From the NCBI GenBank assembly GCA_027625915.1, contig JANTQA010000057.1, positions 5,084,001-5,148,000 of the forward strand: a DNA stretch of 64,000 nucleotides, written 5' to 3'. The notes below the pieces were generated by a model. It did not search any database and was not told the origin of the DNA. It saw only the letters and a list, made by a program, of their open reading frames with translations. Shown here one piece after another: positions 12,565-25,785 of the stretch. The stretch is from Anaeramoeba flamelloides (taxonomy: Eukaryota > Metamonada > Anaeramoebidae). A program made the translations under genes and the position numbers. The first letter of the stretch is position 1. Each line of letters begins with the position of its first letter.

Positions 12565-13457
12565 TTCAAATAAAAGGGTACAAAAAAATTTAAGAATTAT
12601 TCATAAATGAATCAAATTAATTGTAGTATCATTCTAAAATCTAAGAAACGCTTTAAAACATTAAAAAACACTCAAATGAATCTTTAAAACTCATTAAAAC
12701 AAAACAATAAAAATTAAAATTCAATATTTTAAAAATTGGTGAGCCCTTTTATTTGAAATGAGAAATCTCGTTTTGTAAATTGTAATGAAAACAATTCTAA
12801 ACCCAATAAAAACCTTTGAACAAGGCGAATTGGGAAAAAGTTCTCAACATTTTATTGATAATTCTTTACACGTCAAACTTTTGTTCTTGAAAGTCTCATA
12901 TTCAATATAAAGCCTCAATTCATCTGGTGTTTTGTTGGAATGTTTTATTTTCTTTATTTCTCTTTTTTTTTTACAGTCAGTTTCACATTTAAGGCACAAA
13001 CTTTCAACCAAATTTAAGGCACAAAAAAATCTCAAATTAAAGCACAATTTTTTGGAATTTTAATTTTCACAAATTATTTTACTAGAATTTGAAATCATGT
13101 ACCTTAATTTGAGATTTTTTTTGTGCCTTAAATTTCGTAGAAAGTTTGTGTCTTAAAAGTGAAACTGACTGTATTCCATGAATCAATCCAATAATGGTCT
13201 TTCTTAATTCCTATATCTAGCCCATTCGAAATCAAACTTAAACTGTTTCCATTTTTATACTGACAGATTATTTCCAAATTTGTTTCTTCTTATCTTGCTT
13301 TTTTCATTTTCCAACTGTTCAATAACCATAAATAAAAAAAAGCAAAAAATGAAAAAATGAAAAATTAAAATGAAAATCACCAATAAGTAATTATCTTATT
13401 AACAATCAAATTCGAAGGTATTGACGATTTTAGAGGTGTGCCCTTTTATTTGAAAAA
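12565..13457 (-). mobile_element. TIR element family R2, copy 1 (contains a MITE)
   Basis: Outer ends CAAATAAAAGGGTACA (near 12568) and, inverted, CAAATAAAAGGGCACACC (near 13436-13453). The body is highly similar, in opposite orientation, to 29190-29885. A 200-bp MITE (12972-13173) sits inside this copy and is absent from the other. A short open frame on the minus strand ending at 12844 (CKELSIKC) is shared in outline by both copies, but no transposase is visible. Confidence 0.65.
12972..13173. mobile_element. Tc1/mariner-type MITE, copy 2
   Basis: Bordered by TA, with arms CAGTCAGTTTCACATTTAAG and the complement ending GTGAAACTGACTG. The homologous R2 copy has an uninterrupted TTTTTTTTATTCCAT where this one has TTTTTTTTA, the MITE, then TATTCCAT. 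This shows insertion at, and duplication of, a TA dinucleotide. Confidence 0.85.
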
Positions 13458-13903
13458 TAGTTTATATTATTAACTACATTCTGATTTTTCATTTTTTCTT
13501 GAATATTTTATTAATGGATTTTAATTTTGATTAACAGTAAGTTTTTCAATTAAAAATCATGTTTAGCTTTCTTTCTTATATCATTTTTTTTAATAAAATA
13601 AAATAAAAATTTACATTTTGCACCATAAATATTCAAATATCATTTCAAAAGTTAAATACTTGTACTTTCTCAAAAAAATAACTATTTAAAAAGAAAATTT
13701 TAAATATAAACCTTTTTTGAAAATACTTTTTATTATAACGTTGTGATATTTAAAACCCGGAAACAACCTATTTTTAGAAAACACAAATAATTTTGAAAAT
13801 ATGAGTTTTGGGAGGAACGAAAATAATCAAAAAACAATTGGATTAGTAATAAATTCAAAGAAAAATTTTTTATTTCTTTCAGAAACTAAAAAAAAAGAAA
13901 AAA

Positions 13904-13956
<53 letters not shown>

Positions 13957-15478
13957 AGGTCTTACGGTTTTTCGTTTTAAAACGATGAAAAACTTATAAA
14001 ATTGCGTTTTTTCGAATTTTTTACATGTTTTTTCGTTTCTTTCATTGTTTACGTTTTTTGGTTTTTGAAAAAGTCCTCGAATTCTTTTGAAATCATACTT
14101 TTCGTTTCTGGGATGTGAAAAATCGCAAATGAAAAAACTTAAAAACAATGATAAAAAAACAAGTAAAAAACAAGTAGAGTGTAATTGTTTTAAATGTGTT
14201 AGAAAACAGGGTTAATTCGTGAATGATTTCATATTTAAGTAGGGGTGTTGTTTTTAAAAACATGAAAATAGTTTGATTATATATTTTAAAAAAAACACCA
14301 AAATAATATTAAGTAATTTTTCCGTTTTAACTCTTGGAAATTGTAAACTCTTTAAACACTGAGTTAAAAAATTATTTTTTTTAAAAAATGAATTAGAATT
14401 TGAGAAGAAAAGTAGTTCAAATTTACACTTTTTTACCATTTTTAATTAGACCAGCTCACCTATTTTTTTTACATTTTATTACACCCCCCTATAATATTTT
14501 TTACTTGATCACAAAAAAACATTAAAAATTATTATCATAAAAAATTTTTTTCTACAATTACTAATTTGGAAAATGTGATCAGTAATTTTTTTATTCATAT
14601 TAATTCACCTTCAACTTATATGCAATAAAATCAAAATAATTTTAATTTTTTTTTGATACTGAAATACAAATTTTACAACTATTTTTTTAGATAATTAATT
14701 ACTAAATTTCTCATTTCTTAAAAGTTATTTCATTGGGAATACTTTATTATGTTTTGTTCAAAAAAACAATTTCATTTTTTATTATTTAATTTTCAGCAAA
14801 ATTGTTTTCAAACAATTTATATGTTACTTACTTTGTCCAAATTATGAATTTCTACATTTAAAAGATATTTATTTGTTTAAATGATTGAAAAAAAATTAAA
14901 GTCACTTAACAGAAGTAATAAATCTTTCACCTTTTAAATACTTTAAGAATTAACATATGATTTCTATATTAAATTTACATATTCAGTTTTTTTTTCTTTA
15001 CTACAACAAAACAAGGCGAAATTTATAAACCAAAAAAGATAAAAAAAAATACTCGATACATGCACAGAGAAGGATAAATTAAAGTACCCGGTAAATTGTA
15101 TTTAAAATCATTAGTAATTTATATGCTTTTTTTTTGTACTTTTCTTTTTTTGTTGTGATCGATCATAAAATATTATTTTTAAGAAATCTTTGATTCAATG
15201 TATTTAAATTTTTATTCAAAAATTTCCACTAATTTCTTTTTGGATTACAGGACTGAATTAAATATACGAAATAAATTTTTCTTCCCATTATTTTAATTAT
15301 TTATATATTTTATATATGTTTTTTTTTTCGTTTAAATTGTGAAGGATTTTTGAGCTATTCTAAAAGATATATATAAATATTTAGTAAACTTAAATTTTCA
15401 AAAAAAAAAAATTTTTAATCTCTGATGTCAATATACAATGAATTCACCCTTTTAATTATTATTCAAAAAAAAAAAATT

Positions 15479-15481
<3 letters not shown>
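13458..15481. other. Spacer with a TA microsatellite at 13908-13953
   Basis: Contains a (TA)n tract at 13908-13953 followed directly by TCACAGGT, which matches (inverted) the ACCTGTGA beside the TA tracts at 15482-15622. Otherwise AT-rich spacer with no gene seen. Confidence 0.5.
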
Positions 15482-15521
<40 letters not shown>

Positions 15522-15622
15522 CGAGAAACGAATTTTATGCGTCGCTCACACGTGCGCCAACGCGTTTCATTACATCAAAAAAATCTTCATACCTGTGATA
15601 TATATATATATATATATATATA
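15482..15622. repeat. Two TA microsatellites around a GC-richer 78-bp island
   Basis: (TA)n at 15482-15519 and 15598-15622. Between them lies an island with GCGTCGC, CACACGTGCGCC and AACGCG, very unlike the surrounding base composition. GAAACG (15525-15530) and CGTTTC (15563-15568) form inverted arms. Its function is unknown; it could be a relic of an inserted element or a small structured RNA. Confidence 0.6.
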
Positions 15623-15714
15623 TTCTTACTATTTGATTTAGTCAAGATTTTTAGATTTATTCAATGAATAATTAATAAAATATTTTGAGAATTGGAATTT
15701 AAAAGGTACACTAT

Positions 15715-16235
15715 CTTTCATAATAATTGACCCTTTAAAAATCAAATTTTAAATAAAAATATTTTTAATAATTGAAGTTATCTATTATAATATAAAATTT
15801 TAGATTTTAATATTCAATACTATACTCAAGAGATATTTATTTTTTGTCTAAAAATAAAAGAAAGAAAAATAAAAAAAACTGTTAAAAAAAATTGGGAAAT
15901 TTATTTTTAAAGAAGCATTACATAAAAAATAGAAAATTTAAAAAAGTAAAAAAACCCATTTATCGATTCTTCTTCCATTTGAATAACTAAATCTAATCTC
16001 TTTTTCATATTTGAAACCAATTTTTCCATTAATTCATCTGTTACTTCTTTCCAATTTTTCATTTTCATTTTCCTTTTTCCATTTTAACAAAACACTGTTG
16101 AAAAAATAAAAAAGAGAAAAAATGATTTATTTGCAAACTTTTCATTGTGAGAGGAAAAACTTCAAAATTATACAAAAGAAATTCATTCTTCAAATGTAAG
16201 ATGAGCCATTTATTATGAAATTTAGTTTATATTGT
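15715..16235 (-). mobile_element. Tc1/mariner relic: transposase C-terminal tail, copy 1
   Basis: A roughly 520-bp segment repeated at 57815-58325 with only scattered differences. On the minus strand from 16062 to about 15955 it reads NWKEVTDELMEKLVSNMKKR then LDLVIQMEEESINGFF. This is the usual tail of Tc1/mariner transposases (W..I....L..SM..R...VI). The catalytic DDE part is not present upstream. This is therefore a truncated element or one keeping only the 3' end of the gene. Confidence 0.6.
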
Positions 16236-17617
16236 TTTAATTGGAAAATCAGAATATATATAAGATTTCAGAGTTTTTTTTTTTAAATTTTTGATAATCA
16301 AGTGGCTCTAATATTAGCCAATGAGAGAATTCTTGGAAAACCTGATAACTTTAATTGTTAATTTTAAATTAATGATTTTATTTTTCTGTTCAAACTAAAA
16401 CTCAGTAATTTTCAAAAAGCCCAAAAGTTCAATTTTTTTTTAACATAAATTTGAAATAACTGAAATAATTCAAAAATAATTTCCCTTTTTCCTAGATGAA
16501 TATATAATAAATGACTAATCAGTTGGTATTTTAATGGTGATACTGATTCAATCTTCTAAACTTTTCAATTGTAAATCTTTGATTAATGTAGAAATCACAA
16601 AAATCCCACATGTTCAAAAATTAATTGAGAAAATTACTGAAAATGAAATTCGAATTTATTGTGGGATTAAATATTAAACTCACAATCACGTTTTATGAAT
16701 TCACAATATATGGTTGCCTTTTAATTTGAGAGACCTTTGATTATTTTGATTTTACATTTAATTAAAGAAAAAAAGTCAAAAACAACTGTTTAACACCTCA
16801 TTTACCTCAATTTAAATATCAAATTTTGAAAAAAATATTAAAGAAATGTTCACCATAAAACAAATCTTTTTAGTTTATAAAGGTAAAAACAAAGTAATTC
16901 TCATAATACTTTTTTTACAATATCTCCCAAGTATAATTAAAATAATTTAAATTTTTAATATCCAATCAATTTCTCAATTAATTTTGAAAATTTGATATTT
17001 TTGAGATTTCTATATTTACCAAAGAGAGAAAATTAATATATTTAAAATAGTTAACCTACACCCCTAATTAGAACAGCTAATAGCTTACTTGATATATTTA
17101 AATATTTATCTTTATATTAAAATAAGAATTTTTTTACGAAAATGTTTCAAAATATGTTAAAAAAATTGGATTACTGGTTTTGTAATATTTCAAGTTTTTC
17201 AATTTGATGTTTGTAGTCAAAAAATAAAGTTTTTTTTTAAAATAGCTTGAAGAACAAAATCACGTATTAAGCAAAAATAAATGAAAACTGTGCTATTCAC
17301 TTTGTTAAATAATTGACTTCAAGGTGAATAAAATAAGCGTTTTGAAATAATTGTTTACTGGAATAATTAATATTATGGGGTATCTTGAAAAACCTTTAGA
17401 ATCAATTACTACAAATTCAAAATTGTCTTTCAATGACATATTAGTCAAGTATCAAAAAAAATGTTTTTATTTTTTCCATTTTTTCTTGTTTTAATTTTTT
17501 TGCAACAGGATCTTTATTTTTCTTTTTATCTCTACAAACACTAATTAAAACAAGTTGGAAAACAAAAACACAATTTAGATTTTAAAAAAGAAGAAAAAAG
17601 GATAAGATATTTGGCTA
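16236..17617. other. Spacer upstream of the EPG5-like gene
   Basis: AT-rich, with one short inverted pair (AATCCCACA near 16602 and TGTGGGATT near 16660). It should contain the promoter and 5' leader of the plus-strand gene starting at 17618. No box-like element can be called with confidence. Confidence 0.4.
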
Positions 17618-19113
17618 ATGTCGAAAGTGGATCAAATTTTGCATGTTGAGAACCAAATTGAAGAATTAATGCAAGTCCAAGGTCGGAGTTCAAATAAATT
17701 AAAATACTTAATTGAGCAAGTCTCAAGATCAAATAAGGAGTGTTCCTACCATTTTAAAGAATTACAAAATTATGAACAAAGATTAGAGTCGCCACTTGGT
17801 GGAATCTGGAAATTGGGAACGAAAAAAATTGAAAAAAAAGGAAGGTGCCTTGATGGTGAAGTTGTTATTGCAAGTGGAAATTTCCCGTTTATTGAATACA
17901 ACCCGAAATTAATCACAAAGCTTTCAAGAGATTTAAAGACTTACCAAAAGGCGCTTTTTAGTGAGCAAACGCTTTACTCTTTGCTTTTCAAAATGTCCGT
18001 CATGAGGTGCACGAATTATTTTGATTCTAAAATTGAAAAAATGCAACAAATGGTAAACAGGGAACAAAAGCTCGACAAATTAAAGACAAGAGAAATTATA
18101 CTGCAAATTTGTTCAATAATAAATGTTTGTTTTGGTTCATTAAAGAATTTCCATTCGAAAAAAAAAATTAATCTCTATGACAAGATTTTAATTATGAAAA
18201 TTCATTCTTTTGTTTCCAATTGCATTGAGGTGTCCTGTTCAAACAAAAGTTTTTCAATAACAAATGTTTTAATTTTTAATTATTGTGTCAAATTCATTGG
18301 CTTTTCTTCATGGCCTAATCCCATTATCAATTTGAAATTCCAAACTTGTACAAAGGATCATTTATTATGGCAATATTTGACTATGATTAAATATATCACC
18401 CAACTCGATCCACCTTTAAATATTAAACACAGCAACAGCAACAACAATAACAACAACAACACAAATAAGAATAATTACAATAACAATATTAATAACAAAA
18501 ATTACAACAACAAAACAAATGAAAAAAAAAAATATAGTTATACAGAATTACTCTCAGATTTTGATCGAAAAAAATTATTTCAACTTTTGTCTTTTAAAGA
18601 ATTTCTTAAATATTTAAATTCATATTTCCTTTCATTTTTTCAAAATGGTGAAGAAATTAATATATTTTTATTTGAAAATAATTTAACAATATTTTTTTTA
18701 AACAGTGTAAAATATTTATTAAATGTTATTAAAAACAATGAATTTTTCCCATTTTTTTCTCAAATCTGTTTTATTACAATTCTAGATCTGCTTAATTTTT
18801 TAAATTCATTCGAATTATTAATTCAAAAACGATTAAATTCCTTCTCCAAATCAAATGAATTGCATTCCAAAATTAAGAAAAGAATCCAATTAATTTGTGA
18901 TCAAATTATAATTATTACCCTAGAAACCATCATTTTTAAAAAAAACTGCAATACAATAATCTTAAGTTTATTATCAAAATTACCTTTTCAAATTTTAAGT
19001 GAGGGATCTTCCTGGAAATGTTTTTTGATTTTAATTTTAGGAGAATTTTCCAAAAATTATAAAATTCATATTCATTCTCAATTTGAATGGGACAATTTTA
19101 TTATAACACAATC

Positions 19114-19149
<36 letters not shown>

Positions 19150-21013
19150 CAACAACAATAAGGAAGGAAATAATGAAAAACCAAAACAAATGATTAAAAA
19201 TAAAGATCTTGAAAAAATAAAAGATCAAGATAACAATCAAAAAAATCTAAAAAATACAAATATTAGAGAATTAATTTTTAAAAATATTTTTTATTCAAAT
19301 AAAAGAACAATATATATTATTCATTCATTGAATTCACTTGCTAGTTTAAGAAAAAAAGAATTGGCCTCATGCATTTTAAAAGAATTATTTTTTGTTTCTT
19401 TCATTAATCTTAATACAAGTAATTGCGATTCTAAGATTAATAATACAAATAATAACAACAGTAACATTAATAGTGATAGCAATAGCAACAAAAATCGCAA
19501 TAATGATAACAATAGAAACCAAAACAGTAATACCAATAATAACAGTAATCAAGGGAAAATAAAAAATACTGGAGAAGAGATCGTTTTTTCATTTAAAAAA
19601 ACATTTATCACTGTGATTACTAATATTTGCAATTCACATCCAAAATTAATTTCAAATTTATTTTTTTTAATCTGTACAAAATTTAACAAATTATCAAAGA
19701 ATGTGCCTATTGAAATATTTGAAAATTTAAATTTAAACGATTGGAAGATTTGTCGTAAAGATTCAGTAATTATTAAATCCATATTCGAACAAGAAAAAAT
19801 CACTTCAGCAAAGTTAAGATTTATTATTTGGATATTTGATAAAAAAATCAAATTTTCAACAATTACTAATCCAAAATTTGATGAATTAATTTTAAAAAAA
19901 AAGCAATTGAATTGCATTCCAGAATATTATCAAATTTCATGGATATTTAGCATTGCTAGACTTTGGAAAAGAGTTCTTTCTGAAAAAAATATCACCACTT
20001 CTTATAAAAATTGGATTAATTCTCATTGTTGGGGAATGATTTTTAATTTTAAAATTTATAGTGTATTGGGCAAACCCTTTTTTAATTTAATTAACTTTAA
20101 TGAAATTATCAACAATAAAAACAATAATAGCAACAGCAATAAAAATAACACCACCACCACCACCAACAACAACATCATCAATACCAATACTGGTAGTATT
20201 AGCAGCAACAGCCGAAGCAGAAATCAAAATAATAGTAACAATTTAATTTGTGAGTTACCACTCGAAAAAAATGATCCATTAATTTGCTTTATTATTTTAC
20301 TGATCACTAATGTTTCTTATGAAAAATCATTGAAAAAGTCCTTTGAAAAAATGATTAAAATATTATTTAAAAATAATGAATTATTTTCATTAACATTTTT
20401 TTATTATTATTATATTCCAAATTTAATTTTGAATGAAATTAAAGAATTGCAGATGTTATTTAACATTTCAAATAATGATGAAAAGAATACTAACAACCAA
20501 AACAAAAATAATAATTATAATGTTATTAAAAAAATTGCCATTTTTAATGCTGTATCAAAATTTTCAAAATTATTTAAAAAATTATTAAAATTAAAATCAA
20601 TAAATTTACACTCAAATATCAATTTCAAATATTCAAGATTAAAAAATTTGAAATATTTAATTAATTTACAAATAATTTTAAGAATTAATTTGGAATTAAA
20701 AAATCCCAATATTCTTAAAAATAAAAATTATCTCTCTTCAAAAGATTTAATTATTTTTTGGATCGAATTATTAACAATAAATAATGAATGGACCAATTTT
20801 TATTTATTGAAATTTTTAATTGATTCTTTAATTAAATGTTGTTTTTATTCGAATAAAAGGAATTTAATTTCAAATTATTTTAATTTGAATGATACAAGAA
20901 AGTATTATTTATTAAAAAAATTAACAAACGAACAAAGAAAATTACTACTTAAACATTATCCAGTTTATAAAAAATTAATTAAAAAATATAAAAATAAAAT
21001 TAAAATTATCAAT

Positions 21014-21091
<78 letters not shown>

Positions 21092-24000
21092 AGTAATAGC
21101 AATAGAAGTGGGGGTAATGATAATAATAACCATTACCAGAATAAAAATGAAATACAAACCATTTTTAATTATGACCTAAGGAATAATAATACAAACAATA
21201 ATCATGAACAACTAAAAATATTTTTTACCAAGACGCCATGGCTTACCTTTGAATTATTATGTCTGGAAACTTTTAATAATTATTCTTTACAAATCAGAAA
21301 AAAATTATCTGATTTAATTTTAGATTTAAAAATTCAAAATAGTTTAAAAACAAAACACATTAAATCAGAAGATCATTATTTTTCGTCTTTAAAAGAATCA
21401 AAAGAAATTGAATATTTGTTCAATTTATGGATCAAATTTTTTTTAAATTGCCCTATTAAGCATAAATTGATTCCAATTATTTTGCAAATTATATTATCTT
21501 GGTACTTTTTAAATTTTAATCATGAAGATAATTCCTCATTATCGTATTGGTTAGGATCAAAAATTTTTAATTTTTCAAAAATTAAAGATATAAAAAAATT
21601 ATTAAAAAAAAAATTAGTTACAATATCTCAATATATTGATATAAGAATTAAAAAAACAGAAAAAAAAAATATTCAAACCAATAAAAATATTAATAACAAT
21701 AACGACAATAATGGGAATTATAATGAAAATGGAAATCAAAATGAAAATGAAAATCAAAATGAAAATGAAAATCAAAAAGAAAATGAAAATGGGAATGAGA
21801 AAGAGAATGATCATCAAAATGATGATGATCATAAAAAAAACAAATTAAAATATTATAAAAAACAATTACAATTTTGTCATCAATCATTAGCTTTATTTTC
21901 GTTTTATAGCTTTGAGCAAATTGGCCAGTTAGATTTACCTATTTTACCAATTTTAATAAACGAAAATATTTTATTTTCCAATTTAAATGACATTAGAAAG
22001 AAGAAAAAATTAATGATTGAGTTAATTGATTTAAATTTAAATTTATATTATACTTATTATCCTTTTATTTCCTTTAATGAATTCCTTAATAAAAAAAATA
22101 TTAATAATAATTTTATAAAAAGGAAAGGTACCAATAATCAAAATCAGACCAATGTTAATAATTCTCATAATGTGAATGAAAATAATTTTGAAAATGAAAT
22201 CAAAAGAAAAAACAAAAATAAGATTAAAACAATAAAAAACAAGAAGAAAATTAATAAAAAATTCAATTTCATTAATTTTAATCAATTGGATTTCAATTAT
22301 TTAGATCATAAAATGCAAAAAAAATTAACAATTATTAAAAAAGAAGCGGATGAATATAACAATAGAAAGGAATTTATTAAAGATTTAAATAAAGGATTTT
22401 TAGAACAAATTCCAATTTTGTTTGTAAAGCAAACAATAAGAAAAAGAATTGAAAATGGCTGTTCAAAAAATTGCAAGGGACCATTTGGCTATATTTTCAA
22501 AATACAACATCCAAAAAGTAATGAACGATGTTATTTATATTTGTGTAAAAATAGAAACAAGTATAAAGAAATTATTTTGATTCAAAAAAAATTAATTCTA
22601 AATTTTCAAAAAAAAATTACAAAATCGCTAATGGGTTTAGAAATGTTTTTAATCAAATTGAAAAAATGTTTACAAAAATTAATTCATAATTCTGATCAGA
22701 ATGATCAGGAAAATAAAGAATTAATAAAGAATTTAAAAAAATTTGGAACAAAATGGTTTGATATTTTATTTGAATTTTCAAAAATAAAAAAAATATTAAA
22801 TTACCCCCCTTCAAAATATTTATTAGATACCTTCTTTCCTAATTATGTTTCTTACTTTTTAAATTTTAATGATCAAAAAAATGAATTATTATTTGAAAAA
22901 ATGATTGAAAACCCTACTCAAATTAATTATTTAATTAATTCTTTTGATCCAATTAAAGATGATATTGTTGTTAATAATAAAAAGAATAATGAGAATTTTA
23001 CTAATGATTATAATTGTGGAAATACAATTAAAATCACAAAAGAGGAAAAGAGAAACGATGAGGGGGGCGAAGAGAAAGAGGGAGAGGACACAGAAAATGA
23101 AAATGAAAAAGAAAAAGAAAAAAATATAACATCAAAAACAATAAAATTATTTCAAAAATTAAGCAATAGTTATTCAATTAGACCACACCCAAATTTTAAT
23201 CAGATTTTAATCAAATTTGATTTTCAAAAATGGAGATTAAAAAATAATCAGAGTGATAAACAAATCATTCAATTAATTCAATTATTTATCAATAATTTAT
23301 CAATATCAAATTATGAAAACTTTTATCATTTTTTTCATTATAATTTGAAACTTGTAATTGAATTTATTAATTTTAATTTCCCCAAATATTATATGAACAG
23401 TATCCAGTTTTTATTAGATGCAACTTGTTGGCAAAACATCCAACCATTTGCTTGGAACTTTTTATTGAATATCGATAATAAATTACCAATAAACATTCTT
23501 GAAAAGGTCATTACAGTTTGGTATCAATCTTTTAATAATTTTAAAAATAAAATTTCTTTAAAGAAACTTTCGATACAATCAAAATTAGAACCTTATTTGC
23601 AAATGATTTACAATTATATTGAATTTTTAATAAATAATTATTTTACATACTATTATTTTTTAACTAATGATGATGATGATGATGATGAAAAAGAAAAAGA
23701 AGAAGATAATGCTGAAAAAGAAAATGAAAATGAAAAAGAAAACAATGAGAAGGAAGAAGAAGAAGGAAAAAAAAAGGAAGATGGAGAAAAAGAAGAAAAT
23801 GGAAATGAAAAAGAAAACAATGATAAGAAAGAAGAAGAAGAAGAAGAAGAAATGGAAAAGGAAGATGGAGGAAAAGAAAGTAATGATGGGAGTGTTGAAA
23901 AAGAAAACAATGATATGGGAGAAAAAGAAAAAGAAAAAGAAAAAGAAAAAGAAAAAGAAAAGGAAGATGGAGGAAAAGAAAGAAATGATGAGAGTGTTGT

Positions 24001-25015
24001 GAAAAAAAATAATGATAAAATCAAAATCAAAATAAAAATTGAAAAAATTTTTTCACCATTTTTATTTATTAAGCAAAGTAATAATAATTTTTTAATCCAA
24101 CCTTTTGAAAAGAAGAATAAAAATCAAACAAAATTTACAAAAGAATTATTCGAATTATATATTAACACTATTTTAAAACATTCAGAAAAACAAGATTATT
24201 CTCGGATTTTTAAATTTTGGTTTGATACAATGAAAGATGGCTTTTCCAAATCTGTTTCAAAAAATTATTTTAATCTAATTTTTCAAAAATTTAAATCTCA
24301 ATTTCAATTTTATTTTGAATTATTACATTTTTTCCTTGAAACAAAACATAATAATAACTGCTATTCTCATCTATTAATATTGGATATTTTATCCAGGATT
24401 GATTGGTTGGATATCCAATCCCAAAACTTTCAAAATTCTGAAAATCAATTGATCTGTGAATTGGTTTTTAAAATATTATTAAAAATAATTTTTAATTATA
24501 ATATCAATCAATCTTTATCCTTTGGATCACATTATTTAAAATTAATCCCCTTAATTATTTCCAAAATAAATTGGTCTCCAATTTTATTAGATAATAATAA
24601 TAATAAATTCCAACTTGTTTTAGATTCCTTTTTAAAGAATAATAATATAACTATAACGATTAATAAAAACGAATTTAATACTTTATTTGATCAAAATCAC
24701 AATAATTTGGAAAAGGCATTGTCATTCCCTTTACAAATCCCTCAAGATATTAATAATTCAAAAAATAAAATATTACTTCTTTTATATTCAATTCAATCAA
24801 TAGGTATAATTAATAATAAGAAAAACACCGAAAATGATTTTAATTATATCTATGAAAATGATAATTTTTCTATTTTTCTCAATTTCGCGATCAAAATTTT
24901 GATCTATTTTATTGAAAAAGAAAAAACAATTAACAATTATCAAGAAATCAATCAATTTTCAAGAATTTATCATTGCTTATCAAAATTTAAACAAAAAATT
25001 AATTTTAACAAATAA
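17618..25015 (+). CDS. Giant helical-solenoid protein, probable EPG5 homologue (autophagy tether)
   Basis: A single exon of 2465 residues. EPG5 (about 2.58 kDa x 10^2 residues in animals, i.e. close to 2500 aa) is a Rab7 effector that helps autophagosomes fuse with late endosomes/lysosomes. Supporting signs, from memory of the family, not a search: matching length; all-helical repeats; a C-terminal block with a Cys-Cys-Gly-Pro motif (CSKNCKGPFG, about residue 1615), then a PPSKYLLDTFFPNY segment, then HPNFNQILIKFDFQKW about residues 1855-1875, in the order expected for EPG5. The N-terminal 60 residues are coiled-coil-like. Inserts: several poly-Asn tracts, the longest a pure AAC run of about 30 codons near residues 1131-1160, and acidic Lys/Glu tracts at about 1790-1835 and 2016-2137. 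The start ATG follows an A-rich leader; the end is TAA. If not EPG5, it is another large HEAT-like scaffold. Confidence 0.55.
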
Positions 25016-25127
25016 AATAATCACAAAGTATTCATTATTAAAAATTAATCATTTTTTTTTTTTTCAACGTTTATTTTCTTGTTTATTTTTTCAACATATG
25101 GATATGAACCTAAATTCAAATTTTTTT

Positions 25128-25785
25128 TCCAGAGAACAGAAATTGGAAAATATTAACTGGCAACCAAAAAACTTAAAAGAATTAGAATTTGAACTTGATA
25201 AATATCGAATTAAACAACTGGAAAATAACCCAAGTTGGAAATGTTGTTAGGTTTTCCAGAATTCAAAAGAATAGAGAAAAATCTATGATTTTACTCAATT
25301 CTTTTAAATTCTGGAAAACCTAACGACAAAAGATATTTAAAATGGAAGGATTCAACTTCAATCTTAAAACTCGGAAATTATACAAATTATTTAAATAGAT
25401 ATTCTTATGTTATGAACAAATACAAATCAAAATTTTGCAAATTATGCAAAAAATCAAAAAAATTAGATATCATTGAAGATTTGGATCATTTTCTCTGTGA
25501 TCGTGTCGTCAAGTGCCGTAGAGTGCCTAGGTTTTTTTTAATTTCTAAAATTAAAAAAAATCTAACGACTACCCAGCCTATGAAAATAATCGTAAAATTT
25601 GGATATCTGAATTAAAAAAATTTAACATTTCTAATATATTAAAAAATAATATTATTACTTACTATTTTTGATATTATTAGAAAAAGAGATCCATCAGATT
25701 TATTAACCCTAGTGGGTAATAAATTTATTTTTGAGTCTTTTACAAAATTCCTAAATCACAATTTAGGAATTCAGGAAGTGCCGTA
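25128..25785 (+). mobile_element. LINE fragment: C-terminal end of a reverse-transcriptase ORF
   Basis: Downstream of the EPG5-like stop, a plus-strand open segment reads EQKLENINWQPKNLKELEFE; then, after a palindromic module, RYLKWKDS, LGNYTNYLNRYSYVMNKY and FCKLCKKSKK...DLDHFLCD. After a second module it reads PAYENNRKIWISELKK and further on DLLTLVGNKFIFESF. C..C..(x)..H...C followed by P.Y...R is the zinc-knuckle end of non-LTR retrotransposon ORF2. The fragment lacks the catalytic reverse-transcriptase part (5'-truncated) and is split by at least two hairpin modules plus one frame change, so it is inactive. Confidence 0.65.

Noticed and set aside
23653-24030. Ser/Phe-rich minus-strand frame and Met/Lys plus-frame shadow
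   Set aside because: Both arise from the GAA/AAA repeats of the EPG5-like gene.
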